A stretch of DNA of 64,000 nucleotides from Mycolicibacterium sphagni (GTDB taxonomy: Bacteria; Actinomycetota; Actinomycetes; Mycobacteriales; Mycobacteriaceae). Position numbers and translations under genes: made by a program. Positions 50,975 through 59,786 of this stretch are shown in pieces. The DNA is taken from NCBI RefSeq assembly GCF_013337765.1, contig NZ_VBSB01000035.1, positions 186,001 through 250,000 of the forward strand. The letters are read 5' to 3'. Position 1 is the first letter of the stretch. The number at the start of each line of letters is the position of its first letter. The notes beneath the pieces were generated by a model. It saw only the letters and a list, made by a program, of their open reading frames with translations, was not told where the DNA came from and ran no database searches.

Positions 50975-51238
50975 ATGGCACATAAGAAGGGCGCTTCCAG
51001 CTCACGCAACGGTCGCGATTCCAACGCCCAGCGCCTCGGCGTCAAGCGGTTCGGCGGCCAGATCGTCAAGGCCGGCGAGATCCTCGTCCGCCAGCGCGGC
51101 ACGCACTTCCACCCCGGCGTGAATGTCGGTCGTGGCGGCGACGACACCCTGTTCGCCACCGCACCCGGCGCCGTCGAGTTCGGTGAGAAGCGCGGGCGCA
51201 GGACGGTCAACATCGTTCGCGTCGCGCGACCGGAGTAG
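50975..51238 (+). CDS. rpmA: 50S ribosomal protein L27
   Basis: An 87-residue ribosomal protein with the N-terminal AHKKGASSSRNGRDS that reaches the peptidyl-transferase centre and IVRQRGT-like VRQRGTHFHPG. No N-terminal cleavage extension (as in Firmicutes) is present. It follows rplU by 18 bp and is separated from obg by an 86-bp gap with a nested inverted repeat. Confidence 0.97.
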   Translation: MAHKKGASSSRNGRDSNAQRLGVKRFGGQIVKAGEILVRQRGTHFHPGVNVGRGGDDTLFATAPGAVEFGEKRGRRTVNIVRVARPE

Positions 51239-51242
51239 GTCT

Positions 51243-51303
51243 CACTCGCGAGTGTGAAACCACTGCGAGGTTGAGGCCGATATCTCGCATCACGTTCACA
51301 CTC
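51243..51303. repeat. Nested inverted repeat between rpmA and obg
   Basis: Outer arms GAGTGTGAA (51250-51258) and TTCACACTC (51295-51303) enclose inner arms TGCGAG (51264-51269) and CTCGCA (51284-51289). A perfect 12-bp palindrome CACTCGCGAGTG (51243-51254) overlaps the left end. It resembles a dispersed intergenic palindrome I recall from mycobacterial genomes, and could act as an mRNA processing or attenuation hairpin between the ribosomal genes and obg. Confidence 0.6.
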
Positions 51304-51324
51304 AGCGGTTGAAAGGACTCTCCG

Positions 51325-52773
51325 ATGCCCCGTTTCGTCGACCGCGTCGTCATTCATGCCCGCGCGGGCAATGGTGGGAACGGTTGTGCCTCGGTCCACC
51401 GGGAGAAGTTCAAGCCACTCGGCGGCCCTGACGGCGGTAACGGCGGCAGCGGCGGCAGCGTCGTCCTGATCGTCGATCCGCAGGTGCACACCCTGCTGGA
51501 CTTTCACTTCCATCCGCATGTCGCGGCGCCGTCCGGTACGCAGGGGATGGGCAACAACCGCGAAGGGGCCAACGGCTCCGATCTCGAGGTCAAGGTGCCC
51601 GACGGCACCGTCGTGGTCGACGCCAATGGCCGGCTCCTGGCCGATCTGGTCGGTGCGGGCACCCGGTTCGTGGCAGCCGAGGGCGGCCGTGGTGGGCTGG
51701 GCAACGCCGCGCTGGCCTCACGGGCCCGCAAGGCCCCGGGTTTCGCGCTTCTCGGTGAGAAGGGCGAGGAGCGCGAGCTCACCCTGGAGCTCAAGACCGT
51801 CGCCGACGTCGGGCTGATCGGCTTTCCGTCCGCCGGTAAATCCTCACTGGTGTCGACGATCTCGGCGGCCAAGCCCAAGATCGCCGACTACCCGTTCACC
51901 ACGCTGGTGCCCAATCTCGGTGTCGTGTCGGCGGGGGATCACACCTTCACCGTCGCCGATGTCCCCGGATTGATCCCGGGCGCCTCGCAGGGCCGTGGGT
52001 TGGGCCTGGACTTCCTGCGCCACATCGAACGCTGTGCGCTGCTGGTCCATGTGGTCGACTGCGCCACCCTGGAACCGGGCCGCGACCCGATCTCCGATAT
52101 CGATGCGCTGGAGGCCGAGCTGGCCGCGTATCGGCCTACGCTGCAAGGCGATTCGACACTCGGTGACCTGGCCGACCGCCCGCGGGCGGTGGTGCTCAAC
52201 AAGATCGACGTCCCCGAGGCCAGGGAGCTGGCTGATTTCGTGCGCGCCGATGTCGAAGCGCGTGGCTGGCCGGTGTTCGAGGTGTCCACCGTGACTCGGG
52301 AAGGCTTGCGGGAGCTGACGTTTGCGCTGTGGGACATGGTGGCCGCCTACCAGGCCGCACAGCCGGAGGTGGTACAGCGACGCCCCGTGATCAAGCCGGT
52401 CCCGGTCGACCGGACCGGTTTCACTGTCGAGCCCGACCATGCCAATCCCGGCGGCTTCATCGTGCGCGGGGTGCGGCCGGAACGCTGGATCGTCCAGACC
52501 AACTTCGACAATGACGAAGCCGTCGGCTACCTCGGCGACCGGCTGGCCCGGCTCGGGGTCGAGGACGAATTGCGGAAACTGGGCGCCAAGCCCGGCTGCG
52601 CGGTCACCATCGGCGACATGACCTTCGACTGGGAGCCGCAGACCCCTGCCGGTGTCGACGTCATCCAGACCGGTCGTGGTACCGATATCCGGCTGGAGCA
52701 AACCGACCGAATCGGTGCCGACGAGCGCAAGGAGGCCCGCCGCCAGCGTCGCGAGCACGAGGACGGCGCGTGA
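51325..52773 (+). CDS. obg: Obg family GTPase
   Basis: A 482-residue ribosome-associated GTPase involved in 50S assembly and stress signalling. Domains in order: glycine-rich Obg fold (1-158; GGDGGNGGSGGS-type loops), G domain (about 159-330; P-loop GFPSAGKSSL, switch II DVPGLIPGAS, NKID), and the C-terminal OCT domain (about 355-430) with a short charged tail. AAAGGA lies 11 bases before the ATG. The last four bases overlap proB (GTGA). Confidence 0.96.
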   Translation: MPRFVDRVVIHARAGNGGNGCASVHREKFKPLGGPDGGNGGSGGSVVLIVDPQVHTLLDFHFHPHVAAPSGTQGMGNNREGANGSDLEVKVPDGTVVVDANGRLLADLVGAGTRFVAAEGGRGGLGNAALASRARKAPGFALLGEKGEERELTLELKTVADVGLIGFPSAGKSSLVSTISAAKPKIADYPFTTLVPNLGVVSAGDHTFTVADVPGLIPGASQGRGLGLDFLRHIERCALLVHVVDCATLEPGRDPISDIDALEAELAAYRPTLQGDSTLGDLADRPRAVVLNKIDVPEARELADFVRADVEARGWPVFEVSTVTREGLRELTFALWDMVAAYQAAQPEVVQRRPVIKPVPVDRTGFTVEPDHANPGGFIVRGVRPERWIVQTNFDNDEAVGYLGDRLARLGVEDELRKLGAKPGCAVTIGDMTFDWEPQTPAGVDVIQTGRGTDIRLEQTDRIGADERKEARRQRREHEDGA

Positions 52774-53870
52774 GCGAGTACCGTGACGCGGTGCGCGCCG
52801 CGCGCAGCGTCGTCGTCAAGATCGGCACCACCGCCCTGACCACCAAGTCCGGGTTGTTCGACGCCGGCAGGCTGGCCCAGCTCGTCGACGCGATCGAGGC
52901 GCGGATGCAGGCGGGCTCCGACGTCGTCATCGTGTCCTCGGGTGCGATCGCGGCCGGTATCGAGCCGCTGGGCCTGAACCGGCGCCCGACTGATCTGGCA
53001 ACCAAACAGGCCGCGGCCAGTGTCGGGCAGGTCGCGCTGGTCAACGCATGGAGTGCGGCCTTCGCCCGCTACGACCGCACGGTCGGCCAGGTGCTGCTGA
53101 CCGCGCACGACATTTCGATGCGGGTGCAGCACACCAACGCCCAGCGCACGCTGGACCGGCTGCGGTCCCTGCACGCGGTGGCGATCGTCAACGAGAACGA
53201 CACCGTGGCCACCAACGAGATTCGCTTCGGTGACAACGACCGGCTCTCGTCGCTGGTAGCCCACCTGGTCGGCGCGGACGCGCTGATCCTGCTTTCCGAT
53301 ATCGACGGGCTCTACGATGCGGATCCGCGTAAGGGTGACGCGCGGTTCATCCCTGAGGTGAGCGGGCCGGACGACCTCGACGGCGTGGTGGCCGGTCAGG
53401 GCAGCCGGCTGGGTACCGGTGGGATGCGGTCCAAGCTGTCCTCGGCTCTGCTGGCCGCCGACGCCGGGGTTCCGGTGTTGCTGGCCGCGGCGGGCGAAGC
53501 CGCCGCCGCGCTGACCGACGCCTCGGTGGGTACGGTGTTCGCCCCCCGACCCGACCGGATGTCGGCGCGGCGGTTCTGGGTTCGCTACGCCGCGGAGGCC
53601 GCCGGCGCCCTGACACTGGATGCCGGCGCGGTGCGTGCGGTGGTCAAGCAGCGGCGCTCCCTGCTGGCCGCCGGAATCACCGAGGTGAGTGGTCGGTTCT
53701 TCGGCGGTGACGTCGTCGAGCTGCGCGATCTGGACGGGGAGATGGTTGCCCGCGGGGTGGTGGCCTACGACGCCGGCGAGCTGACCACGATGATCGGCCG
53801 GTCGACCTCAGACCTGCCTGCCGACATGCGCCGTCCCGCCGTGCACGCCGACGATCTGGTGGCCGTCTAG
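52770..53870 (+). CDS. proB: Glutamate 5-kinase
   Basis: A 366-residue enzyme for the first step of proline synthesis. The amino-acid-kinase domain (1-255) shows VVKIGTTALT, IVSSGAIAAG, VNENDTVATNEIRFGDND (cited as NENDTV and FGDND) and LLSDIDGLYD; the C-terminal PUA domain has LLAAGITEVSG. The GTG start lies in the obg stop, so it is coupled to obg as in other mycobacteria. proA, the next pathway enzyme, lies 6 kb downstream. Confidence 0.96.
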   Translation: MSEYRDAVRAARSVVVKIGTTALTTKSGLFDAGRLAQLVDAIEARMQAGSDVVIVSSGAIAAGIEPLGLNRRPTDLATKQAAASVGQVALVNAWSAAFARYDRTVGQVLLTAHDISMRVQHTNAQRTLDRLRSLHAVAIVNENDTVATNEIRFGDNDRLSSLVAHLVGADALILLSDIDGLYDADPRKGDARFIPEVSGPDDLDGVVAGQGSRLGTGGMRSKLSSALLAADAGVPVLLAAAGEAAAALTDASVGTVFAPRPDRMSARRFWVRYAAEAAGALTLDAGAVRAVVKQRRSLLAAGITEVSGRFFGGDVVELRDLDGEMVARGVVAYDAGELTTMIGRSTSDLPADMRRPAVHADDLVAV

Positions 53871-53903
53871 CTTCGGCGTTGCCAAGGTTGCCCGCTTAAT
53901 CCG

Positions 53904-53963
53904 GCGAGCAGACGCAAACTCGCGTGAATTGGGCTGTATTTGTGCGATTCTGCGTCTGTTCGC
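53904..53963. terminator. Large imperfect inverted repeat between convergent proB and sirtuin genes
   Basis: Two 20-base arms (53904-53923 and 53944-53963) match at 17 of 20 pairs around a 20-base loop; arm cores are GCAGACGCA / TGCGTCTG. It lies in the 96-bp gap where proB and the sirtuin gene converge, so a bidirectional terminator is likely. The GCGAGCAGACGCAAA arm resembles a palindromic element that I recall as common between mycobacterial genes. Confidence 0.6.
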
Positions 53964-53966
53964 GGG

Positions 53967-54800
53967 TCAGGCGGACATCAGCCCGGACAGTTCGTCGGCC
54001 AGCAGCGCCAGCATCGGCGAACAGCCGCTGTCCACCGTGACCGTGGCGAGGTGGTCGCCGCGGGTGGTGCCACGGTTCACGATCGCGACCGGTATGCCCA
54101 GCGCGGCGGCCTGCCGCACGAACCGGTACCCGGAGAACACCGTCAGCGAGGATCCGGCGACCAGCAATGCATCCGATTCTTCGACGAGCGAATATGCCTG
54201 CGCGACAATCTCTTTGCGCACACTCTCGCCGAAGTAGACGATGTCGGGTTTGAGCATCCCGCCGCAGGACGGGCAGTCGATGAAGTGGAACGACTCGGTA
54301 TCGGTGACCATGGCGTCCGCATCGGGCGCAACGGCGATGCCGCCCAATCGTTCAGCGCGCTCGGCGAACCCCGGATTGGCCGCCTCGAGTTCGTCGGCCA
54401 GCGCCGCGCGCGACATGGTGTGCCCGCAGTCCAGGCACACCACCTGCGCATAGGTGCCGTGCAGGTTGATGACGTTGTGGCTGCCGGCCTTGGTGTGCAG
54501 CAGGTCCACGTTCTGGGTGATGACGCCGCTGACCACGCCGACTCGCTCCAGGTGTGCCAGCGCCCGATGTCCGGCGTTGGGCAGGGTCTGAGCCATGTGC
54601 CGCCAGCCCAGGTGATTGCGGGCCCAGTACCGCTGCCGGAACGCGCGGCTCGAGGTGAACTGGCGGATCGTCATCGGGTTCGCCGGCGGCGAGTCGGGGC
54701 CGCGATAGTCGGGAATGCCCGAGTCGGTGGAGATCCCGGCCCCGGTGAGCACCGCGACACGACGGCCCGCCAACACGGCGACGAGTTCGGGGCTTTCCAC
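53967..54800 (-). CDS. SIR2-family NAD-dependent protein deacylase (sirtuin)
   Basis: A 277-residue sirtuin. The NAD site is GAGISTDSGIPDYRG, followed by TQNVDLLH, the catalytic His in VINLHGTY, and a four-Cys zinc site (CLDCG and CPSCGG). The layout, with a 35-residue gap between Cys pairs, recalls class II (SIRT4-like) members rather than the class III CobB. It lacks the Ala-Tyr-Arg cue of desuccinylases that I would look for after GIPDYRG, so the acyl preference is open. It neighbours nadE, which makes its NAD+ co-substrate. Confidence 0.85.
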   Translation of the reverse strand: MESPELVAVLAGRRVAVLTGAGISTDSGIPDYRGPDSPPANPMTIRQFTSSRAFRQRYWARNHLGWRHMAQTLPNAGHRALAHLERVGVVSGVITQNVDLLHTKAGSHNVINLHGTYAQVVCLDCGHTMSRAALADELEAANPGFAERAERLGGIAVAPDADAMVTDTESFHFIDCPSCGGMLKPDIVYFGESVRKEIVAQAYSLVEESDALLVAGSSLTVFSGYRFVRQAAALGIPVAIVNRGTTRGDHLATVTVDSGCSPMLALLADELSGLMSA

Positions 54801-54818
54801 GTCCTCCAGGGTAGGTGC

Positions 54819-55409
54819 TCAGCCGAAATTGGTGAGCGGGCTGAGTACGTCGTGAGCGAACTGGGTGATGTTCAGCGTCGGATTCCCATCCGGGTAGCTC
54901 ACGGTGGCCAGCAGGTTGGCCCCGGCGTCGACGAAATCGCCGTCGGCGCGGCCCTGATGCGTCGACGAGGTCACCAGGATGATGCCCGACGTGCCGGCCT
55001 GGTTGGCCAGGGGCACTGAGAACCGCGCGTTCTGCACCGTGCTGTTGGCCTTGTCCTCCACGATGATCCGGCTGCCGGGGAAGCCGAGCATCAACAGCAT
55101 GCGGCGCATCTGCGCGGCTTCCGTCACGCCGTTCTGCGGGTTGCCGCCGGTGACGATGATCGGTGAGTGCGGGTACATCTGAGCAACCGCGAGCCCGGTC
55201 AACACGCGGCGGCGCAGGATCATCCGCATCGAACCGTCCGGTAACAGGCCATATCCCAGCACCACGATCGCCGGATTCGAGAAGTCCTTGGCGACCGGCG
55301 CGGGCACGGGTGCCGGGTCGGCCAGTGCCGCAGCGGGGACGAGTTCCCCGAGCATGGCGGCGGCAACCAGGATCAGGGCGCCGCAGGCGGCCTTCCATCG
55401 ACGTCGCAC
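54819..55409 (-). CDS. DUF218 (YdcF-like) secreted or membrane-anchored protein
   Basis: A 196-residue protein with an N-terminal signal or anchor (CGALILVAAAMLGELVPAAALA) and a DUF218 domain: AIVVLGYGLLPDG, PIIVTGGNPQNGVTEAAQM, IIVEDKANSTVQNARFS and ILVTSSTHQGRA. YdcF/SanA relatives are tied to envelope barrier function and may bind nucleotide-like cofactors; no reaction is proven. It lies 18 bp upstream of the sirtuin gene and may be co-transcribed with it. Confidence 0.8.
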   Translation of the reverse strand: MRRRWKAACGALILVAAAMLGELVPAAALADPAPVPAPVAKDFSNPAIVVLGYGLLPDGSMRMILRRRVLTGLAVAQMYPHSPIIVTGGNPQNGVTEAAQMRRMLLMLGFPGSRIIVEDKANSTVQNARFSVPLANQAGTSGIILVTSSTHQGRADGDFVDAGANLLATVSYPDGNPTLNITQFAHDVLSPLTNFG

Positions 55410-55485
55410 GCTTCCTCCGACCCGTTTGGAATTACTTCCTCAGTAATCGCACGGGTGTGCGCTGCTGTTACTTCCGTCGCAGGCG

Positions 55486-55755
55486 TCAAAGGCGTTCCAT
55501 GGCGCGCGCCATCGCGGCATGCTCCAGGAATTCGTAGTGGGCGGTATACGACCGCCGGCTGGGCCGGGCATCGCGGGCCGCCCGGTGGGCTGCGATCCAC
55601 CGCGAGAACAGGCCCTGCCTGGCCGGCGCCGCGACGGCGGCTGCCGTCAACAGCTTCACTTCCTGCTCGGTGATAAGGACGGTCGGCCGGGTGTCGACGA
55701 CGCGAGAAGCCTCGGTCGACGGCGGCTGCTGGACAGGAGCGTGTACTGACAACAT
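55486..55755 (-). CDS. Small hypothetical mycobacterial protein (89 aa)
   Basis: An 89-codon gene starting at ATG 55755, five bases after GGGGG on the coding strand. The product has a Pro-rich N-terminus, LITEQEVKLLTAAAVA, a basic middle (AAHRAARDARPSRRSY) and the C-terminus EFLEHAAMARAMERL, a tail I have seen on small conserved mycobacterial proteins. No domain or membrane segment is evident. Longer in-frame starts exist but have no ribosome site. Function unknown. Confidence 0.6.
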   Translation of the reverse strand: MLSVHAPVQQPPSTEASRVVDTRPTVLITEQEVKLLTAAAVAAPARQGLFSRWIAAHRAARDARPSRRSYTAHYEFLEHAAMARAMERL

Positions 55756-55924
55756 TTCGATCCCCCGATCTGCTCGGCCGGCGAATTTCGGCCTCATGGC
55801 AGAAAAACTACGACCGCGACCACGGATGCGAACGCGTAGAGCCATACTCGAAACTCGCGCGCCACCCACGCAAAAGCCTTGCGCCACAACGATCGTGGTA
55901 ACCCGAGCCACTTAGCTCGATTTA

Positions 55925-55940
55925 TGTGACCCGGGTCACG
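55925..55940. promoter_or_regulatory. CRP-type binding site upstream of nadE
   Basis: TGTGA-CCCGGG-TCACG matches the mycobacterial CRP consensus (C/T)GTGA-N6-TCAC(A/G) at every defined base; the inner 14 bp are a perfect palindrome. It lies 80 bp before the nadE start and 170 bp before the start of the small divergent gene, so it could act on either. Confidence 0.55.
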
Positions 55941-56019
55941 CCACGGGGTGGATGGCCCATCGGATGCCTGAAGCGCGGGTTCCCTCGTCCGCTCGGGGGG
56001 TGACGGGCGACAATAGGGC

Positions 56020-58062
56020 ATGGATTTCTACTCCGCCTACCAGCACGGCTTCGTGCGGCTGGCCGCCTGCACCCACCGCACGGTGCTCGCGGACCCCGCC
56101 GCCAACGCCGAGTCGGTGCTGCGGATTGCCAGGGCCTGCCACGACGAGAGCGTTGCGGTGGCAGTGTTTCCCGAGCTCACCCTGTCGGGTTACTCCATCG
56201 AGGACATCCTGCTGCAGGACTCCCTGCTCGATGCCGTCGAGGCCGCTCTGGCAGACGTCGTCGCGGCATCGGCCGACCTGTTTCCGGTGCTGGTGGTGGG
56301 TGCGCCACTGCGCTACCTGCACCGCATCTACAACACCGCCGTGGTGATCCATCGCGGTGCGGTGCTGGGGGTGGCCCCCAAGTCCTACTTGCCGACATAT
56401 CGGGAGTTCTACGAGCGCCGCCAGGTTGCGGCCGGCGACGATGCGACGGGCACGATCCGTATCGGTGGGGCCGACGTGCCGTTCGGCCCGGACCTGCTGT
56501 TCGAGGCCGACGACGTGTCAGGGCTGGTGTTGCACGTCGAAATCTGCGAGGACATGTTCGTCCCGATACCGCCCAGCGCGGAGGCCGCGCTGGCGGGGGC
56601 GACGGTGCTGGCCAACCTCTCCGGCAGCCCGATCACCATCGGCCGGGCCGAGGATCGCAAGCTGCTGGCCCGCTCGGCATCGTCGCGCTGCTTGGCGGCC
56701 TATGTCTACGCCGCGGCCGGCGAAGGTGAATCCAGCACCGACCTGGCCTGGGACGGCCAGACGATGATCTACGAAAACGGCCGTCTGCTAGCCGAATCAG
56801 AACGGTTCCCGAAAGGGGAGCGCCGCTCGGTCGCCGATGTCGATCTGGATCTGCTGCGCTCCGAGCGGCTGCGGATGGGCACGTTCGACGATAATCGTCG
56901 TCACCACCAAGACCGGTTGAAGTCGTTCCGGCGCATCGGTTTCCGGCTCGAACCGCCCAGCGGCGACATCGGCCTGTTGCGGTCGGTCGAGCGTTTTCCG
57001 TTCGTGCCAAGCGATCCGTTCCGGCTGGAGCAGGACTGCTACGAGGGGTACAACATTCAGGTTGCCGGGCTCGTGCAGCGGCTGCGCGCACTGGACTACC
57101 CCAAGGTTGTGATCGGAGTGTCCGGCGGGCTGGACTCGACGCACGCGTTGATCGTGGCCGCGCACGCGATGGACCGAGAAGGCCGGCCCCGCAGCGACAT
57201 TCTGGCCTTCACGCTGCCCGGGTTCGCGACCGGCGAGCGCACCAAGAACAACGCGATCAGGCTTTCTCGCGCGCTGGGTGTCACCTTCGCCGAACTCGAC
57301 ATCCGGGACACCGCCACACTCATGCTGACCGAGATGGACCACCCGTTCTCGAGGGGAGAAGCGGTCTACGACGTCACCTTCGAGAACGTGCAGGCCGGCC
57401 TGCGCACCGACTACCTGTTCCGGCTCGCGAATCAGCGCGGCGGGATCGTTCTGGGCACTGGTGACCTGTCCGAGCTCGGCTTGGGCTGGTCGACGTACGG
57501 CGTCGGTGATCAGATGTCGCACTACAACGTCAACGGCGGAGTGCCGAAAACCCTTATCCAGCACCTGATTCGGTGGGTGATCTCCTCAGGGCAGTTCGAG
57601 GATGAAGTCGACGAGATCCTGCAGTCGGTGCTCGACACCGAAATCACCCCTGAGTTGGTGCCCACCGGCGAGGACGAAGAGATCCAGAGCAGCGAAGCCA
57701 AGGTGGGTCCGTACTCGCTGCAGGACTTCTCGCTGTTTCAGGTGCTGCGGTACGGCTTCCGGCCGTCCAAGATCGCATTCCTGGCCTGGCATGCCTGGAG
57801 CGATCCCGACAGCGGTAACTGGCCGCCGGGATTCCCCGAGGGTAAGCGACCGGCGTACTCGATCAAGGAGATCCGGCACTGGCTGCAGGTCTTCGCTTCC
57901 CGGTACTACTCGTTCAGCCAGTTCAAGCGGTCGGCTCTACCGAACGGGCCCAAGGTGTCTCACGGTGGCTCGTTGTCACCACGCGGCGACTGGCGGGCGC
58001 CGTCAGACATGTCGGCACGGATCTGGCTGGCCGAGATCGAGCAGCAGATACCCGAAGACTGA
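56020..58062 (+). CDS. nadE: Glutamine-dependent NAD+ synthetase
   Basis: A 680-residue two-domain enzyme that makes NAD+ from deamido-NAD+ and ATP using glutamine-derived ammonia. The N-terminal nitrilase-like glutaminase has its triad at E52 (FPELTLSGY), K121 (PKSYLPTYREF) and C176 (EICEDMF), the numbering I know for the M. tuberculosis enzyme. The synthetase domain has the PP-loop VSGGLDSTHALIVA. Length is normal for the glutaminase-fused form. Confidence 0.96.
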   Translation: MDFYSAYQHGFVRLAACTHRTVLADPAANAESVLRIARACHDESVAVAVFPELTLSGYSIEDILLQDSLLDAVEAALADVVAASADLFPVLVVGAPLRYLHRIYNTAVVIHRGAVLGVAPKSYLPTYREFYERRQVAAGDDATGTIRIGGADVPFGPDLLFEADDVSGLVLHVEICEDMFVPIPPSAEAALAGATVLANLSGSPITIGRAEDRKLLARSASSRCLAAYVYAAAGEGESSTDLAWDGQTMIYENGRLLAESERFPKGERRSVADVDLDLLRSERLRMGTFDDNRRHHQDRLKSFRRIGFRLEPPSGDIGLLRSVERFPFVPSDPFRLEQDCYEGYNIQVAGLVQRLRALDYPKVVIGVSGGLDSTHALIVAAHAMDREGRPRSDILAFTLPGFATGERTKNNAIRLSRALGVTFAELDIRDTATLMLTEMDHPFSRGEAVYDVTFENVQAGLRTDYLFRLANQRGGIVLGTGDLSELGLGWSTYGVGDQMSHYNVNGGVPKTLIQHLIRWVISSGQFEDEVDEILQSVLDTEITPELVPTGEDEEIQSSEAKVGPYSLQDFSLFQVLRYGFRPSKIAFLAWHAWSDPDSGNWPPGFPEGKRPAYSIKEIRHWLQVFASRYYSFSQFKRSALPNGPKVSHGGSLSPRGDWRAPSDMSARIWLAEIEQQIPED

Positions 58063-58069
58063 GCAGCGG

Positions 58070-58891
58070 CTACAGCCTGCCGTCGATGCGTAGGTCCGGG
58101 TGCACCCAGTCCGGGGAGCGGCGTTCCTTGAAGGCCATGAAGCCCTCGATGGACTCCGGCGAGCCGAGGCTGCGCTGCATGCCGATCCGGTCGTACAGGC
58201 CCAGGTAGTTGTCGAGGCTGGACTTCACCACCGACCGGGCGCCGGGTGCGGTGCGACAGCATTGAGCCAGGATCTCCCGGGCGGCCCCGGGCAGCTCTTC
58301 GTGCGGAACCACCCGCGCGACCATGCCCCAATCCAGAGCTTCCTCGGCGTTCAGCGTGCGACCGGTGAACATCAGGTCGCGGGTGCGAACCGGGCCGATC
58401 AGCCGCGCCAGCATCTGGCTGTAGTAGGTGTCGGCGATCCCGCGGTAGAGCTCGGGGACGCGGAAGGTCGCGCGGTCGCTGACCACCGCCATATCGGCGC
58501 ATAGTGCGATCTGCAGCCCGCCGCCCTGGCACAGCCCGTTGACCGCGGCGACCACTGGCTTGGCGGATTGCCGCAGGGTGTCGAACGGCAGGGCGTCCAT
58601 GCCCAGTGCCGCTCCGAAGGTCAGCCAGTTGTCGGCGCCGCCGCCACCCATATCGCCGCCGGGCGCGAAGACGTCCCCGGTGCCGGTGATCAGCAGACCG
58701 GCCAGATCGGGATCCGCCCCGACATGATTGACCGCGTACTTGATGCCGAAGTACATCGCCGGGGTCATCGCGTTGCGCGCTTCGGGCCGGTCCAGGGTGC
58801 ACACCCCGAATCCGCCCTCGCGGGTGAACTTCAGGAACGGGGTGCCCAGCCAGTCACCCTCGGGTGGCCGCGGAGCGTCGCTATGCGTCAT
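58070..58891 (-). CDS. Enoyl-CoA hydratase/isomerase-family protein
   Basis: A 273-residue crotonase-fold protein: LDRPEARNAMTPAMYFGIKYA (cited by core PEARNAM), APGGDMGGGGAD (oxyanion hole), VNGLCQGGGLQIALCADM and ATFRVPELYRGIADTYY. Both oxyanion glycines are present; the usual catalytic glutamates are not clear, so the exact reaction on acyl-CoA is uncertain. It converges on nadE with a 7-bp gap. Nothing nearby suggests a dedicated beta-oxidation role. Confidence 0.85.
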   Translation of the reverse strand: MTHSDAPRPPEGDWLGTPFLKFTREGGFGVCTLDRPEARNAMTPAMYFGIKYAVNHVGADPDLAGLLITGTGDVFAPGGDMGGGGADNWLTFGAALGMDALPFDTLRQSAKPVVAAVNGLCQGGGLQIALCADMAVVSDRATFRVPELYRGIADTYYSQMLARLIGPVRTRDLMFTGRTLNAEEALDWGMVARVVPHEELPGAAREILAQCCRTAPGARSVVKSSLDNYLGLYDRIGMQRSLGSPESIEGFMAFKERRSPDWVHPDLRIDGRL

Positions 58892-58923
58892 CGCCGCAGA
58901 CTATCGCCACAACCGTAGGGCGT

Positions 58924-59778
58924 TCAGTACTGGGTCAGGACATCGTCGATGGCCTCGGTAGACGGTGCGCAATCCCCGGCGCCGGATACCAGTGTCGCCA
59001 GCGCGCCCGCCGCGCACGCTCGGCGTAGCGCACGGTCGTGGCCGGCCGACCAGTCCGCGGCGAGCACACCGGCAAAGACATCGCCGGCACCGGTGGTATC
59101 GATCGCCTCGACCTCGGGACTGGGTACCTCGACGTCCCCGTCGGCTCCCCGGTAGATCGCCCCGCGCGCACCCCGGGTGATGAGCAGATGTCTTGTGGGC
59201 CAGACCCAATGCGGCTCTTCGGCTTCGTTGACGATCACGACGTCGGTGACGTCGGCCAGGTCTCGCAGGCCGGGGTCGGTGCTGACAGGGGAGGCGTTGA
59301 CGATCACGGTGGCTCCGACGGAGCGGGCTTCGCGCGCCGCGCCCACGGCGGTCGCAATCGGCACCTCGAGCTGGATGAGCAGCACCTCGCAGTCGGCGAT
59401 GACTGCACGGGCAGGCGCTGAGGCCAGCGTCAGATGGCCGTTGGCCCCGGGTGCGACCACGATCATGTTCTCGCCGTCGTCATCGACCAGGATCACCGCG
59501 CTGCCGCTGGCGACGGGCAGCTCTTCCAGGCCGTCGAGCCCGACACCGTTGGCACTCAGGTGTGCTCGCAACTCCGCACCCGCCGGGTCGGTGCCCACGG
59601 CCCCCACGAACTGGACGTGGGCACCGGCGCGAGCAGCCGCCACCGCTTGATTACCGCCCTTACCGCCCGGTTCGGTGGTCACCGCCGACCCCAGAACCGT
59701 CTCCCCGGCTTGCGGCAGAGCGGTGACCCGGAAGAAGTGGTCGACGTTCACGCTGCCCACTACGCACACCCGTGCCAC
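58924..59778 (-). CDS. rbsK: Ribokinase
   Basis: A 284-residue PfkB-family ribokinase. VCVVGSVNVDHFFRV, TEPGGKGGNQAVAAARAGAHV (cited by core PGGKGGNQAVAAARAG) and DTTGAGDVFAGVLAA with catalytic Asp are all intact. GTG at 59778 is preferred over a GTG seven codons earlier because TAATCT lies seven bases before it, a leaderless arrangement, and the protein then starts directly at the first strand. In M. tuberculosis rbsK lies in the same neighbourhood. No ribose importer adjoins it. Confidence 0.87.
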   Translation of the reverse strand: MARVCVVGSVNVDHFFRVTALPQAGETVLGSAVTTEPGGKGGNQAVAAARAGAHVQFVGAVGTDPAGAELRAHLSANGVGLDGLEELPVASGSAVILVDDDGENMIVVAPGANGHLTLASAPARAVIADCEVLLIQLEVPIATAVGAAREARSVGATVIVNASPVSTDPGLRDLADVTDVVIVNEAEEPHWVWPTRHLLITRGARGAIYRGADGDVEVPSPEVEAIDTTGAGDVFAGVLAADWSAGHDRALRRACAAGALATLVSGAGDCAPSTEAIDDVLTQY

Positions 59779-59786
59779 GTGGCTCA

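Noticed and set aside
53967..54800. Calling the sirtuin CobB by name
   Set aside because: Its length and zinc-site spacing fit class II sirtuins better than the class III CobB of M. tuberculosis, so no gene symbol was given.
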